Assembly (NCBI RefSeq): GCF_000337555.1
Contig: NZ_AOIO01000028.1
Span: 1 to 59,969, forward strand
Direction: 5' to 3'
Length of the DNA stretch: 59,969 bases
Source: Natrialba asiatica DSM 12278
Lineage (GTDB): Archaea > Halobacteriota > Halobacteria > Halobacteriales > Natrialbaceae
Shown here: in pieces, positions 33,222 to 41,709 of the stretch
Numbering within the stretch: the stretch's first letter is position 1
Layout: the number at the start of each line of letters is the position of its first letter
The notes under the pieces: generated by a model
What the model was told of the DNA's origin: nothing
The model's database searches: none
What the model saw: the letters and a program-made list of their open reading frames with translations, nothing else
Translations under genes and position numbers: made by a program

Positions 33222-34379
33222 TTAGACGTGTTCGTCGACGAACGCCTCGATCCGGTTCAGCGCCTTGCGGAGGTCACCCAGCCCGGTCGCGTAGGACACC
33301 CGGAGGTGGCCCTCGCCGCCCGCGCCGAAGACGTCGCCGGGCACGACTGCGACGCCCTGCTCGCGGAGCACGTCCTCGGCGAACTCTTCCGCGGTCCAGC
33401 CCTCGGGAACCTCCGGGAAGCAGTAGAACGCGCCTTCGGCCTCGAAGACGTCCAGGCCGATCTCGCGAAAGCGCGAGAGGACGAACTGGCGGCGGCGGTC
33501 GTACTGATCGACCATCTCGACCACGTCGTTCGCACAGGAGTCGAGCGCCGCGATCGCCGCGTGCTGGGCCGTCGTCGGCGCTGAGAGCATCGTGTACTGG
33601 TGGATCTTGTTCATCGCGTTGATCGCCGCCGACGGGCCGAGCGCGTAGCCCAGTCGCAGGCCGGTCATCGCGTGGGCCTTCGAGAACCCGTTGAAGACGA
33701 TGGTGCGCTCGCGCATCCCCTCGAGCGTCGCGATCGAGGTGTGTTCCCCGTCGTAGGTCAGTTCGGCGTAGATCTCGTCCGAAAGCACCGTCAGGTCGTG
33801 CTCGCGGGCGAATTCCGCGATCGGTTCGAGTTCGGCCTCGCTCATGATGGCCCCGGTCGGGTTGTTGGGATAACAGAGGACGAGCAGGTCCGCGTCGGCG
33901 GCCCCGGCCACCTCGAGTCCCTCCGCCGTGAGCTTGAACTCGTCGGCCTCTCTAGTGGGGACCGACAGCACCTCGCCGCCGGCGAAGATCACGCCGGGTT
34001 CGTAGGAGATGTACGACGGTTGGGCGATCGCGACCGTGTCGCCGGGATCGACGAGCGCGCGGAAGGCGAGGTCGACGGCCTCGCTGGCACCCGCGGTGGC
34101 GATGATCTCTTCGGCGGGGTCGTAGCCCAGCTCGAAGCGGTCCGCGACGTAGTCGGAAATCTTCTCCCGGAGTTCGCGTTTGCCCCGATTTGCGGTGTAG
34201 GAGGTCTTCCCCGCCTCTAACGAGGCGATCGCGGCGTCGCGGGCCGCCCAGGGCGTCGCGAAGTCGGGTTCGCCGACGCCGAGCGAGATCACGTCGTCCC
34301 GTTCCTCGGCGATTTCGAAGAACCGCCGGATACCGGAGGGCGGGACCGTCTGCACGCGGTCTGAGAGTTCGATGGGCAT
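33222..34379 (-). CDS. PLP-dependent aminotransferase, class I/II
   Basis: 385 residues. It has GVGEPDFATPWAARDA, the PLP-phosphate contacts AGASEAVDLAF, PNNPTGAIMSEAEL, the aspartate LSDEIYAELTYDG, and the Schiff-base Lys in VFNGFSKAHAMTGLRLGY. The C-terminal EGWTAEEFAEDVLREQGVAV and RVSYATG (Arg for the substrate carboxylate) are typical for aspartate/aromatic aminotransferases. It lies nine bases after an Lrp-type regulator on the same strand, so amino-acid-responsive control by that regulator is a reasonable inference. Confidence 0.93.
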   Translation of the reverse strand: MPIELSDRVQTVPPSGIRRFFEIAEERDDVISLGVGEPDFATPWAARDAAIASLEAGKTSYTANRGKRELREKISDYVADRFELGYDPAEEIIATAGASEAVDLAFRALVDPGDTVAIAQPSYISYEPGVIFAGGEVLSVPTREADEFKLTAEGLEVAGAADADLLVLCYPNNPTGAIMSEAELEPIAEFAREHDLTVLSDEIYAELTYDGEHTSIATLEGMRERTIVFNGFSKAHAMTGLRLGYALGPSAAINAMNKIHQYTMLSAPTTAQHAAIAALDSCANDVVEMVDQYDRRRQFVLSRFREIGLDVFEAEGAFYCFPEVPEGWTAEEFAEDVLREQGVAVVPGDVFGAGGEGHLRVSYATGLGDLRKALNRIEAFVDEHV

Positions 34380-34388
34380 AGAAATGGG

Positions 34389-34874
34389 TTAGGGTGAGAA
34401 CGAGAGTCGGTCGTCGTCCTCGCCGTCGCCGAACTCGATCCCGTGTTCCTTGTAGGAAGTCATCACGTAGTGGGTGACCGTCTGGGTGATCTCGGGGACG
34501 GGCGCGACCTGTTCGCTGATGAACTGCGACACTTCGCGGATGGAGTCGCCCTCGACTTCCATGTCGAAGTCGTAGTCGCCGCTGACGAGTCGGAGGGCTT
34601 TGACCTCCGGGAATCGAGCGAGGCGCTCCGCAATGTCGTCGTAACCGGTTTCGCGGTCGAGGCGGACGTTCAACTCGACTTCGGCCCGGACGCGTTCGGT
34701 TTCGAGTTCGTCCCAGTCGACGACGGCCTGGTAGCCGCGGACGACGCCTGCTGCCTCTAGATCGTCGATTACTGCGGCGACCTCGTCCTCCTCGAGGTCG
34801 GTCATTCGCGCGATGTCGGCCGTCGAATAGCGCGCGTTCTCACGAAGCAACTCGAGCACCTCGCGTTCGCTCAT
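34389..34874 (-). CDS. Lrp/AsnC-family transcriptional regulator
   Basis: 161 residues from ATG 34874 (the longer frame to 35099 has no family sequence). N-terminal winged helix: EREVLELLRENARYSTADIARMTDLEEDEV, then the RAM domain (VEGDSIREVSQFISEQVAPV, TQTVTHYVMTSYKEHG). Lrp proteins form octamers, sense amino acids and often control adjacent amino-acid genes. Nine bases separate its stop from the aminotransferase start, so both are likely one transcript that may be autoregulated. Acidic C-terminal tail (DGEDDDRLS). Confidence 0.92.
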   Translation of the reverse strand: MSEREVLELLRENARYSTADIARMTDLEEDEVAAVIDDLEAAGVVRGYQAVVDWDELETERVRAEVELNVRLDRETGYDDIAERLARFPEVKALRLVSGDYDFDMEVEGDSIREVSQFISEQVAPVPEITQTVTHYVMTSYKEHGIEFGDGEDDDRLSFSP

Positions 34875-34974
34875 ACCACTGCGAAGCGCGACCGCGAGTA
34901 AAAACGTTGTTCTTTGTCGTTTTTCGTTATAGTGTTCGCGGCGGGCGAAGACCGCGAACTGCGGCCGCAGCCGA

Positions 34975-35628
34975 TTACCGATAATTCTTGAACAACAGCG
35001 CCCGCACGTCGTCTTTCGTCTGTACGTCTTCCGTCGACCCGTCGGGAAGGGTGACGGTGTAGCGATAATCCGATGAGGACGATTCCTCCCACTTGTCATC
35101 GTGGGTTTCGAGGAGGCTCATCATCTCGTCTAACATCTCGTCGTCGTCGGCGTCGCCGTCGCCGTCACCGTCCTCGCTCTCGTCGGCCTCATCGGTTCCG
35201 TCCTCGCTCTCGTCGGCCTCATCGGTTCCGTCCTCGCTCTCGGCGTCCGCTTCGTCCGTCTCGCTACTCCCACTGCTACTACTCTCACCACTATCGCCAG
35301 TCTCGTCAGCACCGTCGCTCTCATCCGCATCGTCATTCTCGTCACCGTCGAGTTCACCCGACTCGTCGTAGGAAATTTCCTCGAGCGCGTGGGGATCGGT
35401 CTCGCCGTCGATCGCCGCGCCGACGGACGCCGCCACGTCATCGGTCGCCGAAAATTCGGCGTCGATGTCGATCGCGTCCGCGACTTCCTCGTCGATGTTG
35501 TCGATCAGGAACTGCAACGCGTCCCGCTCGCGAACGAACCCGTACCGGCCGACAACGTCTCGAGAGATTTCCTCGCGGAGTCGTTGGATGAACTCGTACT
35601 GTTCGTCGGTAACTTCGAGCGTTTGCAT
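34975..35628 (-). CDS. acidic low-complexity protein (217 aa) with folded ends
   Basis: 217 residues from ATG 35628; a TATA-like ACATATTTG (35655-35663) about 30 bases upstream supports this over 35724. The N-terminal part (1-70, EVTDEQYEFIQRLREEISRD, FLIDNIDEEVADAID) and the C-terminal part (YRYTVTLPDGSTEDVQTKDD, LLFKNYR) look folded; the middle is almost only Asp, Glu, Ser and Gly, including the repeat GTDEADESED. The repeat comes from an exact 30-base tandem repeat. Function not recognised. Confidence 0.7.
   Translation of the reverse strand: MQTLEVTDEQYEFIQRLREEISRDVVGRYGFVRERDALQFLIDNIDEEVADAIDIDAEFSATDDVAASVGAAIDGETDPHALEEISYDESGELDGDENDDADESDGADETGDSGESSSSGSSETDEADAESEDGTDEADESEDGTDEADESEDGDGDGDADDDEMLDEMMSLLETHDDKWEESSSSDYRYTVTLPDGSTEDVQTKDDVRALLFKNYR
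35168..35242. repeat. 30-base exact tandem repeat, about 2.4 copies
   Basis: Bases 35171-35200 and 35201-35230 are identical, and 35231-35240 repeats the first ten bases again. It lies inside the acidic gene and encodes the GTDEADESED unit. The identity implies recent slippage or recombination. Confidence 0.95.
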
Positions 35629-35803
35629 ACCCCATCGATGCGGCGGCGGGTACAAATATGTAGGTTGTCGTGTTAGCCCCGCATTCCTGACTGTCTCACC
35701 TCCCGAGCGCTTTCGTACGCTCACATCCGATCAATCAGCGTCTCATTCACAGCAGTTGGCGTATTGCGAGGGATATATGATCGCCTATCGGGAAGACAGC
35801 CAC

Positions 35804-36397
35804 ATGGCCAAAGAATCCGACACCCAACTCGAAGCCGGTGACGCCGCCCCCGCGTTCGAACTCGAGGGAGCGGACGGCGAGACGTACACACCCGACTCGT
35901 TCGCCGACAACGAGGCGCTGCTCGTCGTCTTCACCTGCAATCACTGTCCGTACGCGCAGGCGAAATTCGACCTGTTGAACGACCTCGCCGCCGAATACGA
36001 CGAGGTCGCCGTCGTCGGCATCAACCCCAACGACGAGGTGGCGTATCCGGACGATTCCTTCGAACGCATGCAGGAACTCGTCGACGACGGAACGATCCGA
36101 TACGACGCCTACCTCCGCGACGAGTCCCAGGATGTCGCCGCGGCCTACGGTGCAGCCTGCACGCCGGATCCGTTCCTCTTCCGTCGGACCGACGACGACG
36201 GCAGCGACAGCAGCAGTGACGGCACCACCGCATTCAGTCTCGCCTATCAGGGTCGACTCGACGACGCCCTGAACCCGGACGAGGAGCCGACGCGCTTTCA
36301 CATCCGCGAAGCCATCGACTCTGTCCTCGCCGGCGAGGAGGTCGAACTCGAGTGGCAGCCCTCTCGCGGTTGTTCGATCAAGTGGGCGGACGAGTAG
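35804..36397 (+). CDS. thioredoxin-fold peroxiredoxin-like protein
   Basis: 197 residues from ATG 35804; a TATA-like GATATATG (35772-35779) about 28 bases upstream supports this over longer frames. The fold begins with DAAPAFELEGADGETYTPDS and the redox motif is VVFTCNHCPYAQAKFD, a C-N-H-C-P-Y site as in the TlpA/peroxiredoxin-like AhpC/TSA group found in many archaea and Bacteroidetes. GINPNDEVAYPDDSFERM follows and a C-terminal SRGCSIKWAD contains a third Cys that could be the resolving residue. Cytosolic; convergent with the blue-copper lipoprotein gene. Confidence 0.88.
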   Translation: MAKESDTQLEAGDAAPAFELEGADGETYTPDSFADNEALLVVFTCNHCPYAQAKFDLLNDLAAEYDEVAVVGINPNDEVAYPDDSFERMQELVDDGTIRYDAYLRDESQDVAAAYGAACTPDPFLFRRTDDDGSDSSSDGTTAFSLAYQGRLDDALNPDEEPTRFHIREAIDSVLAGEEVELEWQPSRGCSIKWADE

Positions 36398-36418
36398 CTG
36401 AGAAATGGTTCCGCAGTA

Positions 36419-36970
36419 CTAGTCGCTCTCAATCCGAACGTCACCTTGCATGGTGTCGTGTGGCTTACACCGATAGGTGGTGATCTCCTCGCTCGCCGTG
36501 ACACCGTCTAACGTCTGCGTTTCGCCCCGTTTTTGCATCAGATCGGTTCCGTAGTCGTCATCGACGAGTTCGCCGTTTTCGTTCCAGAGTTCGATATTGT
36601 GCGGGCGCCCGTCACCGTTGGTCCAGGTGAACGCGTATTCCCGGCCTGCAAAGAGAACGAGCGTCGGGTTGGTCTCTCCGGCGATCGGATCGGGGGCGAC
36701 GCCCTCCCAGCCGTTCATGACGCCGCGGAGTTCGATCGTCTCGACGTCCCTCCATGCATCGGGATCGATGTCCCGGTCGGTTTCGTTCTCACCTTCGGCA
36801 TCCGCATCGCCGTCGGTCGTCCCGTTCGCGCCGCCGTTCTGGGTTTCGGTCTCGTTTTCGGTTCCGTTCCCGTCGTCGGCCCCGCTCAGACAGCCCGCAG
36901 CGAGGACGGTTCCCGCCGTCGCGCCCACGGTCCGCAGCACGGTCCGCCGGCGCTGATTTCGATCGCTCAT
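36419..36970 (-). CDS. halocyanin-like blue copper lipoprotein
   Basis: 183 residues. An Arg-rich Tat start (NQRRRTVLRTVGATAG) with lipobox LAAGC, then a Thr/Gly/Glu-rich linker and a cupredoxin domain. Copper ligands are visible: His in RPHNIELWNENGE, then Cys, His and Met in TYRCKPHDTMQG. Membrane-anchored blue copper proteins carry electrons between respiratory complexes in haloarchaea. The convergent peroxiredoxin-like gene ends 21 bases before. No oxidase genes are nearby. Confidence 0.88.
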   Translation of the reverse strand: MSDRNQRRRTVLRTVGATAGTVLAAGCLSGADDGNGTENETETQNGGANGTTDGDADAEGENETDRDIDPDAWRDVETIELRGVMNGWEGVAPDPIAGETNPTLVLFAGREYAFTWTNGDGRPHNIELWNENGELVDDDYGTDLMQKRGETQTLDGVTASEEITTYRCKPHDTMQGDVRIESD

Positions 36971-37065
36971 CGTGTCGTCTCCGAGTATCCGCCCTAGCTA
37001 GTTGAAGCGCCGTGGACGTTCTCACTCGCTGAAACGTCACCGACACGGAGCCCGTCGCCGCGAAC

Positions 37066-38172
37066 TTACTGTACCGCCCGGCGATACTGAATCGGCCACG
37101 CCGATTCGCCCTCCTCGTCGAGTTCATCCGCGGCCCGCAGGCCGAAGTACGGATCGCGAAGGAACTCGCGGCCGACGAGGACGAGGTCGGCGCGCCCGTT
37201 CCGAACCAGGGCGTCCGCCTGTTCGGGTTCGGTGATGCCGCCGACGGTGCCGACGGCCAACTCTGCGCCGTCGTCGACTCGTTCGGCCAGCGGGACCTGG
37301 AAGTTCGGCCCGCCATCGATTCGCTCGTCGGGATGGAGGCCGCCGGAGCTGACGTCCAGCAGGTCGATACCGATCTCGGCGAGTGCAGCCGCGAGCCGGG
37401 CGGACTGCTCGGCATCCCACGACTCGCGGTCGTCGAGCCAGTCGGTTCCCGAGATGCGGACGAAGACCGGCTTGTCGTCCGGCCAAACCTCGCGGACGGC
37501 GGCCGCGACTTCGCGGACGAACCGCGTTCGGTTTTCGAAGCTGCCGCCGTAGTCGTCCTCGCGGTGGTTCGTCACCGGCGAGAGGAACTCGTGGAGCAGG
37601 TAGCCGTGTGCGGCGTGGACTTCGGCGATTTCGAAGCCGGCGTCGAGCGCTCGTTCTGCAGCATCGCGGTAGGCGTCGATGACGTCCTGGATGTCTTCGA
37701 CGGTCGCCTTTCGCATCGCCGGCCGATCACCGGGGAAAGAAGGGTAGGCGTCGGGCGACGGCGAGAGCACTTCCCAGCCGCCGTCACCGGGCTGGAGCGG
37801 CAGGTTGCCCTCCCAGGGTTTCGCCTTGCTCGCCTTCTGCCCGGCGTGGGCGAGTTGAATCGCCGGGACGGACCCCTGCTCGCGGATGAACTCGGTGATC
37901 GGCTCGAGTTCGGCGGCGTGTTCGTCCGTCCAGATACCGAGGTCGTGGGGGGTGATCCGCCCGCGCGGTTCGACGGCGGTAGCCTCGGTCATGACGATGC
38001 CCGCGCCGCCGACGGCGCGGCTGCCGAGGTGGACGCGGTGCCATTCGGTCGGGAGGCCGTCGGTCTCGCAGGAGTACTGACACATCGGCGAGACGGCGAT
38101 CCGGTTCGGGATGTCGAGTTCGCGAAGCGAAAGCGACGATCGCAAATCGGCATCGGAGTCGGTGGTTGCCAT
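37066..38172 (-). CDS. old yellow enzyme (NADH:flavin oxidoreductase, YqjM-like)
   Basis: 368 residues from ATG 38172. TIM-barrel FMN enzyme: NRIAVSPMCQYSCETDGL (FMN/active-site Cys region), HLGSRAVGGAGIVMTEATAV, substrate-binding pair HAAHGYLLHEFLSP, and NHREDDYGGSFENRTRF. Family members reduce activated C=C bonds with NAD(P)H. The Cys and Tyr are as in the YqjM class. Divergent from btpA over a 130-base gap; the gap contains a TATA-like ATTTATC for btpA. Substrate unknown. Confidence 0.93.
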   Translation of the reverse strand: MATTDSDADLRSSLSLRELDIPNRIAVSPMCQYSCETDGLPTEWHRVHLGSRAVGGAGIVMTEATAVEPRGRITPHDLGIWTDEHAAELEPITEFIREQGSVPAIQLAHAGQKASKAKPWEGNLPLQPGDGGWEVLSPSPDAYPSFPGDRPAMRKATVEDIQDVIDAYRDAAERALDAGFEIAEVHAAHGYLLHEFLSPVTNHREDDYGGSFENRTRFVREVAAAVREVWPDDKPVFVRISGTDWLDDRESWDAEQSARLAAALAEIGIDLLDVSSGGLHPDERIDGGPNFQVPLAERVDDGAELAVGTVGGITEPEQADALVRNGRADLVLVGREFLRDPYFGLRAADELDEEGESAWPIQYRRAVQ

Positions 38173-38302
38173 CGACGGGTCTAGCGATGGCGCGAAGAAA
38201 ACGCCCGGGGACGGCGATGGCCTTGCCGACTCGCGATCACGTCGGCATGGCGCACGCCTGAGAGTGCCCCTCATTTATCGGTCCCGCGACGGAGTCTTCA
38301 AC

Positions 38303-39133
38303 ATGGCACCACGGATTTCGCTTTCGGACCGGTTCGACAGCGACCGACCGGTGATCGGAATGCTCCACCTTCCCGCGCTCCCCGGTGCTCCTGACTCGAG
38401 CGGAGATCGGGATGCGATCCGAGAACGCGCACTCGAAGACGCAAGACGGCTCGAATCGGGCGGCGTCGACGCGATTCTCGTCGAGAACTTCGGCGACGCG
38501 CCGTTCTATCCCGCGGACGTGCCCGCTCACGTCGTCGCCGATATGACCGCGCTGGCGTCGGCCGTTCGGCGCGCGGTCGACGTGACGCTCGGAATCAACG
38601 TCCTCAGGAACGACGCCGACTCGGCGCTCTCTATTGCGGCCGCAGTCGACGCCGACTTTATTCGCGTCAACGTCCACGTCGGCACGGCCGCGACCGACCA
38701 GGGAGTTCTCGAGGGACAGGCGCACGATACCGCCCGACTCCGCGACCGAATCGCACCCGCCGTGGCGATTCTCGCGGATGTACACGTCAAACACGCCACA
38801 CCCGTCGGCACGCCCTCTCTCGAGCGAGTCGCACGCGAAACCGTCGACCGCGGCAAGGCCGACGGCGTCATCGTCTCCGGATCGGGAACCGGTTCCAAGA
38901 CCGATCGCGGCGACATCGAACGCGCCGCCACCGAACTCGCGGCACAGGATAGCCACGCTCGGCCACCGGTCTTCGTCGGCAGCGGCGTCACCGAAGACAC
39001 CGTCGCCACGTACTTCGATGCCGGCGCGGACGGCGTTATCGTCGGCACGGCGCTCAAGGAAGACGGAGAAACGACCAACCCCGTGTCGACGGACCGTGTC
39101 GAGGCGGTCGTCGCAGCGGCGCGCGACCCCTAA
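38303..39133 (+). CDS. btpA: BtpA/SgcQ-family TIM-barrel protein
   Basis: 276 residues from ATG 38303, supported by ATTTATC (38274-38280) about 26 bases upstream. BtpA features: PVIGMLHLPALPGAP at the start, VDAILVENFGDAPFYP, LGINVLRNDA, IRVNVHVGTAATDQG, and a C-terminal FVGSGVTEDTVATYFDAGAD with VIVGTALKEDGE. The family was named for photosystem I biogenesis in cyanobacteria, but archaeal members must have another, unknown sugar- or nucleotide-like role. The dispersed repeat copy B follows 10 bases after the stop. Confidence 0.9.
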   Translation: MAPRISLSDRFDSDRPVIGMLHLPALPGAPDSSGDRDAIRERALEDARRLESGGVDAILVENFGDAPFYPADVPAHVVADMTALASAVRRAVDVTLGINVLRNDADSALSIAAAVDADFIRVNVHVGTAATDQGVLEGQAHDTARLRDRIAPAVAILADVHVKHATPVGTPSLERVARETVDRGKADGVIVSGSGTGSKTDRGDIERAATELAAQDSHARPPVFVGSGVTEDTVATYFDAGADGVIVGTALKEDGETTNPVSTDRVEAVVAAARDP

Positions 39134-39142
39134 CTCGCTCAT

Positions 39143-39218
39143 ACGGACTGCCGTCAGTCAGTTCCGGCGCAACCGCAACCGTCTGCGAGTGCGCCGACAA
39201 ATCGGTTCAGTAGACCGT
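39143..39218. repeat. dispersed intergenic repeat, copy B
   Basis: Second copy of the element described at 1408-1485. It fills almost the whole 86-base gap between the btpA stop and the stop of the convergent TctA-type gene. Internal pairing: CGGCGCA (39165-39171) against TGCGCCG (39190-39196), and ends ACGGACT against AGACCGT with one mismatch. Confidence 0.75.
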
Positions 39219-39219
39219 C

Positions 39220-40461
39220 TTAGAAGCCGCCCAACAACGGGCCGATCAACACGCCCATCAGGTGAACTCGGCGGGCGCGCAACCGGACCGGGACCAGTCC
39301 GATCACGGTAGCGACGACGAATATAGCGATGCCGAGCGGCCCCGTGAACAGATACGAGAGCACGAGCAGCAATCCCAGGACGGCCGTCGAAATCTTCCAG
39401 TACGCAACGCGGCCGACGAGTTCGAGATACGTCTCGCCGACGACGATCACGAGGACGAACCCGATCAGCCCGGCGAGGACGACGGCCACGAGGAGGATCG
39501 GCAGTTCGAGCGGCGCGTTCACGTTCTCGAAGGCGACCATGACGCCAGTGCGTGGCTGGCCGATGGCGACCAGTGCGAACAACGCGAAAATCGTATTCGC
39601 GGTGTCGACGCCGCTCGTCGCGACGATATAGCCGCGATCGCCGGCGTTTCCGGGAACGAAGACGAGCACTGCAACGGCGGCGATAGCGGCCGAGATTCCC
39701 GGTATGTAGCCGACGACCGCACCCGCCAGCGCACCGGCGAGGGCCGTCGCACCGACGAGTCGACGAGACATCGCAATCTCGCCGTCGTGCTGCGGTGGAA
39801 CGCCCGACCCGGCGAGTGCATCGATCAACACCGGCGCTCCGAAGAGGCCGGCAAACAGCGGTGCGAGGGTCCCGCCCGCCTCGAGCGGTGCATCCGGCGA
39901 GAGGTCGAGCGTCAACAGTCCCAGGCCCGCCGCGAGCGAAAACGAGAGCAGGCCGGCGAGGCGAGCCCGCCAGGTAAACTCCGAGGCAACGAGCGCGACG
40001 ACGACCATGGCCAGCACGAGCGACAGGTTCGCTCGAACCGTCGGATACACCGCCGTCATCACTCGCGTGACCGGAATCGCGAGCGGCACCGCAACGAGGA
40101 CGGCGAGCACGCTCCCGAGCGCCGACAGCCGGATCGCCTCGTATCCGCGTCCGTCACGCACCATTCGATGTCCCGGCAGCGCTGTCACCGCCATTTCAGC
40201 ATCCGGCACGCCGAGTGCCATCGCCGGAACGACGTTGAGAAAAGTATGGACGACGCCGGCCGCAAGCATCGCACAGCCGACGAACAACGCCGGTCCAGGG
40301 ACCGAGACCGCGACGCCGGCAAGCAGGAGTGCGAAATTGTTCGCGTGGAGACCGGGAATCAGTCCGCTCAGACTGCCCAGGCCTGCCCCCGCGACCGTCC
40401 ACGCGAGCAGTTGCAGGGTCAGGGTTGGGTTCGTGACGAACTCGACCGGGGCAACAGCCAT
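39220..40461 (-). CDS. TctA-family permease (tripartite tricarboxylate transporter type)
   Basis: 413 residues with about twelve hydrophobic helices. The diagnostic region LIPGLHANNFALLLAG and a second, matching GYIPGISAAIAAVAVLVF show the two inverted TctA halves. It resembles the archaeal stand-alone TctA group that lacks the periplasmic binding partner. No TctB or TctC gene lies nearby, so the substrate is unknown and it may act alone. A 90-base gap separates it from the downstream HAD gene on the same strand. Confidence 0.85.
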   Translation of the reverse strand: MAVAPVEFVTNPTLTLQLLAWTVAGAGLGSLSGLIPGLHANNFALLLAGVAVSVPGPALFVGCAMLAAGVVHTFLNVVPAMALGVPDAEMAVTALPGHRMVRDGRGYEAIRLSALGSVLAVLVAVPLAIPVTRVMTAVYPTVRANLSLVLAMVVVALVASEFTWRARLAGLLSFSLAAGLGLLTLDLSPDAPLEAGGTLAPLFAGLFGAPVLIDALAGSGVPPQHDGEIAMSRRLVGATALAGALAGAVVGYIPGISAAIAAVAVLVFVPGNAGDRGYIVATSGVDTANTIFALFALVAIGQPRTGVMVAFENVNAPLELPILLVAVVLAGLIGFVLVIVVGETYLELVGRVAYWKISTAVLGLLLVLSYLFTGPLGIAIFVVATVIGLVPVRLRARRVHLMGVLIGPLLGGF

Positions 40462-40551
40462 CGCTTCATCTGGCTGCGCCTTCTGATTTAAACTCGCGCC
40501 CGCGGCGCGCGCTCTCGCCGATTCGCTTCCGCTCGGCTCGTCCCGACCCGC

Positions 40552-41241
40552 CTACGCCTGCGATGCGAACGGCCCCTCGAGCGCCGCGGGAAGCGAATCG
40601 TCGTCGAGCAACTCACCGACGCTCGAAACGATGCCGTCCGCAGCGGCGGCGTCCTCGGCGGCGACCGAGCCGCCGTCGACGTACACGGTCCGAAAGCCGG
40701 CCTCGCGAACCCCGACGATGTCCTCGTCGTAGCTGTCGCCGACGTAGACGAACTCGTCCGCATCGAGGCGCGCTTTCGCGAGTTCAAAGAGTTCGCGGTC
40801 GGGTTTGCGCACGCCGTGGCTGTTCGAGACGAGGACTTCGTCGACCCGGTCGTCGAGCCCGTGGAACTCGAGTTTCGCTCGCTGCTGCTCGCCGTCGCCG
40901 TTGGTGATGATGCCGGTCGGATTCGTCGCGGCGACAGTATCGAGGACGCGTTTCGCATCCGCCGTCACGACCGTCGCGTCGACTTCGATGTCGCAGTAGT
41001 TGGCGGCGAGCGCGGCCGGCGTCGCGTCGAGGTCGATCTCCTCTGTGACGGTTTCGAACCCGCGACGGTAGGGGTCGGGTTCGCAACGATCGAGCGCGGT
41101 GAGCAGGCGCTCGACGTAGGCTTCGTACGCTGCGTCGGTCGGCGTTCCGTGGGGGGAGACGGCCCGTCGAAACAGCGACTCGAACGACTCGTCGTACGTA
41201 CAGAGCGTCCCGTCGAGATCGAAGTACACGGCGGTTGTCAC
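40552..41241 (-). CDS. HAD-superfamily hydrolase
   Basis: 229 residues. Motif I is VYFDLDGTLCTYDESF (nucleophile and acid Asp), motif II ITNGDGEQQ, motif III Lys in HGVRKPDRELF, and motif IV FVYVGDSYDEDIVG. A helical cap lies between motifs I and II. The family dephosphorylates small metabolites (phosphoglycolate type). It follows the rpl12 end after about 93 bases on the same strand but is not clearly co-transcribed with it. Confidence 0.9.
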   Translation of the reverse strand: MTTAVYFDLDGTLCTYDESFESLFRRAVSPHGTPTDAAYEAYVERLLTALDRCEPDPYRRGFETVTEEIDLDATPAALAANYCDIEVDATVVTADAKRVLDTVAATNPTGIITNGDGEQQRAKLEFHGLDDRVDEVLVSNSHGVRKPDRELFELAKARLDADEFVYVGDSYDEDIVGVREAGFRTVYVDGGSVAAEDAAAADGIVSSVGELLDDDSLPAALEGPFASQA

Positions 41242-41334
41242 GAGTACGCAGTTACGCGAGACCGAGAAGTAACTGTCGGCGATGGGCGTCGAAAGAAATC
41301 GGAATTGACCGTGTCGTCGCGATAGCGAGCCGAC

Positions 41335-41679
41335 TTAGCCGAAGAGTTCGCCGAGGCCTTCGCCGTCTGCGTCGTCGTCCTCGTCGTCTTCGTCCGTGGT
41401 GTCCGGGACGTCGCTGGTTTCTTCTGCTGCTTCTTCCTCGCCCTCGTCAGCAGCCTCGTCGGCTGCGGCGGCACCGCCTGCAGCGCCACCGGCGGCGGGA
41501 ACGGCGGCGGCCTCGGAGACGGCGTCGTCGATGTCGACGTCTTCGAGTGCGGCGACGAGCGCCTTGACGCGGGATTCTTCGACGTCGACGCCGGCGGCGT
41601 CGAGCACGTCGGTGAGGTTGTCTTCGTTGATCTCTTCGTCCGATTCGTTCAGGATGAGTGCAGCGTAAACGTATTCCAT
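41335..41679 (-). CDS. rpl12: 50S ribosomal protein P1 (L12)
   Basis: 114 residues: [20 protein letters not shown] and [20 protein letters not shown], an Ala/Gly-rich hinge, and the acidic C-terminus ending GEGLGELFG that is shared with P0. Stalk protein recruiting elongation factors to the ribosome. Thirty bases after rplP0, so last gene of the rpl1-rplP0-rpl12 operon. Confidence 0.97.
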   Translation of the reverse strand: MEYVYAALILNESDEEINEDNLTDVLDAAGVDVEESRVKALVAALEDVDIDDAVSEAAAVPAAGGAAGGAAAADEAADEGEEEAAEETSDVPDTTDEDDEDDDADGEGLGELFG

Positions 41680-41709
41680 TGGTGTATCCTCCAGTTGCGT
41701 TGATGTTGA

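Noticed and set aside
35073-35591. Arg-rich frame opposite the acidic protein
   Set aside because: Antisense of the Asp/Glu repeat naturally gives Arg/Ser-rich text; no independent support.
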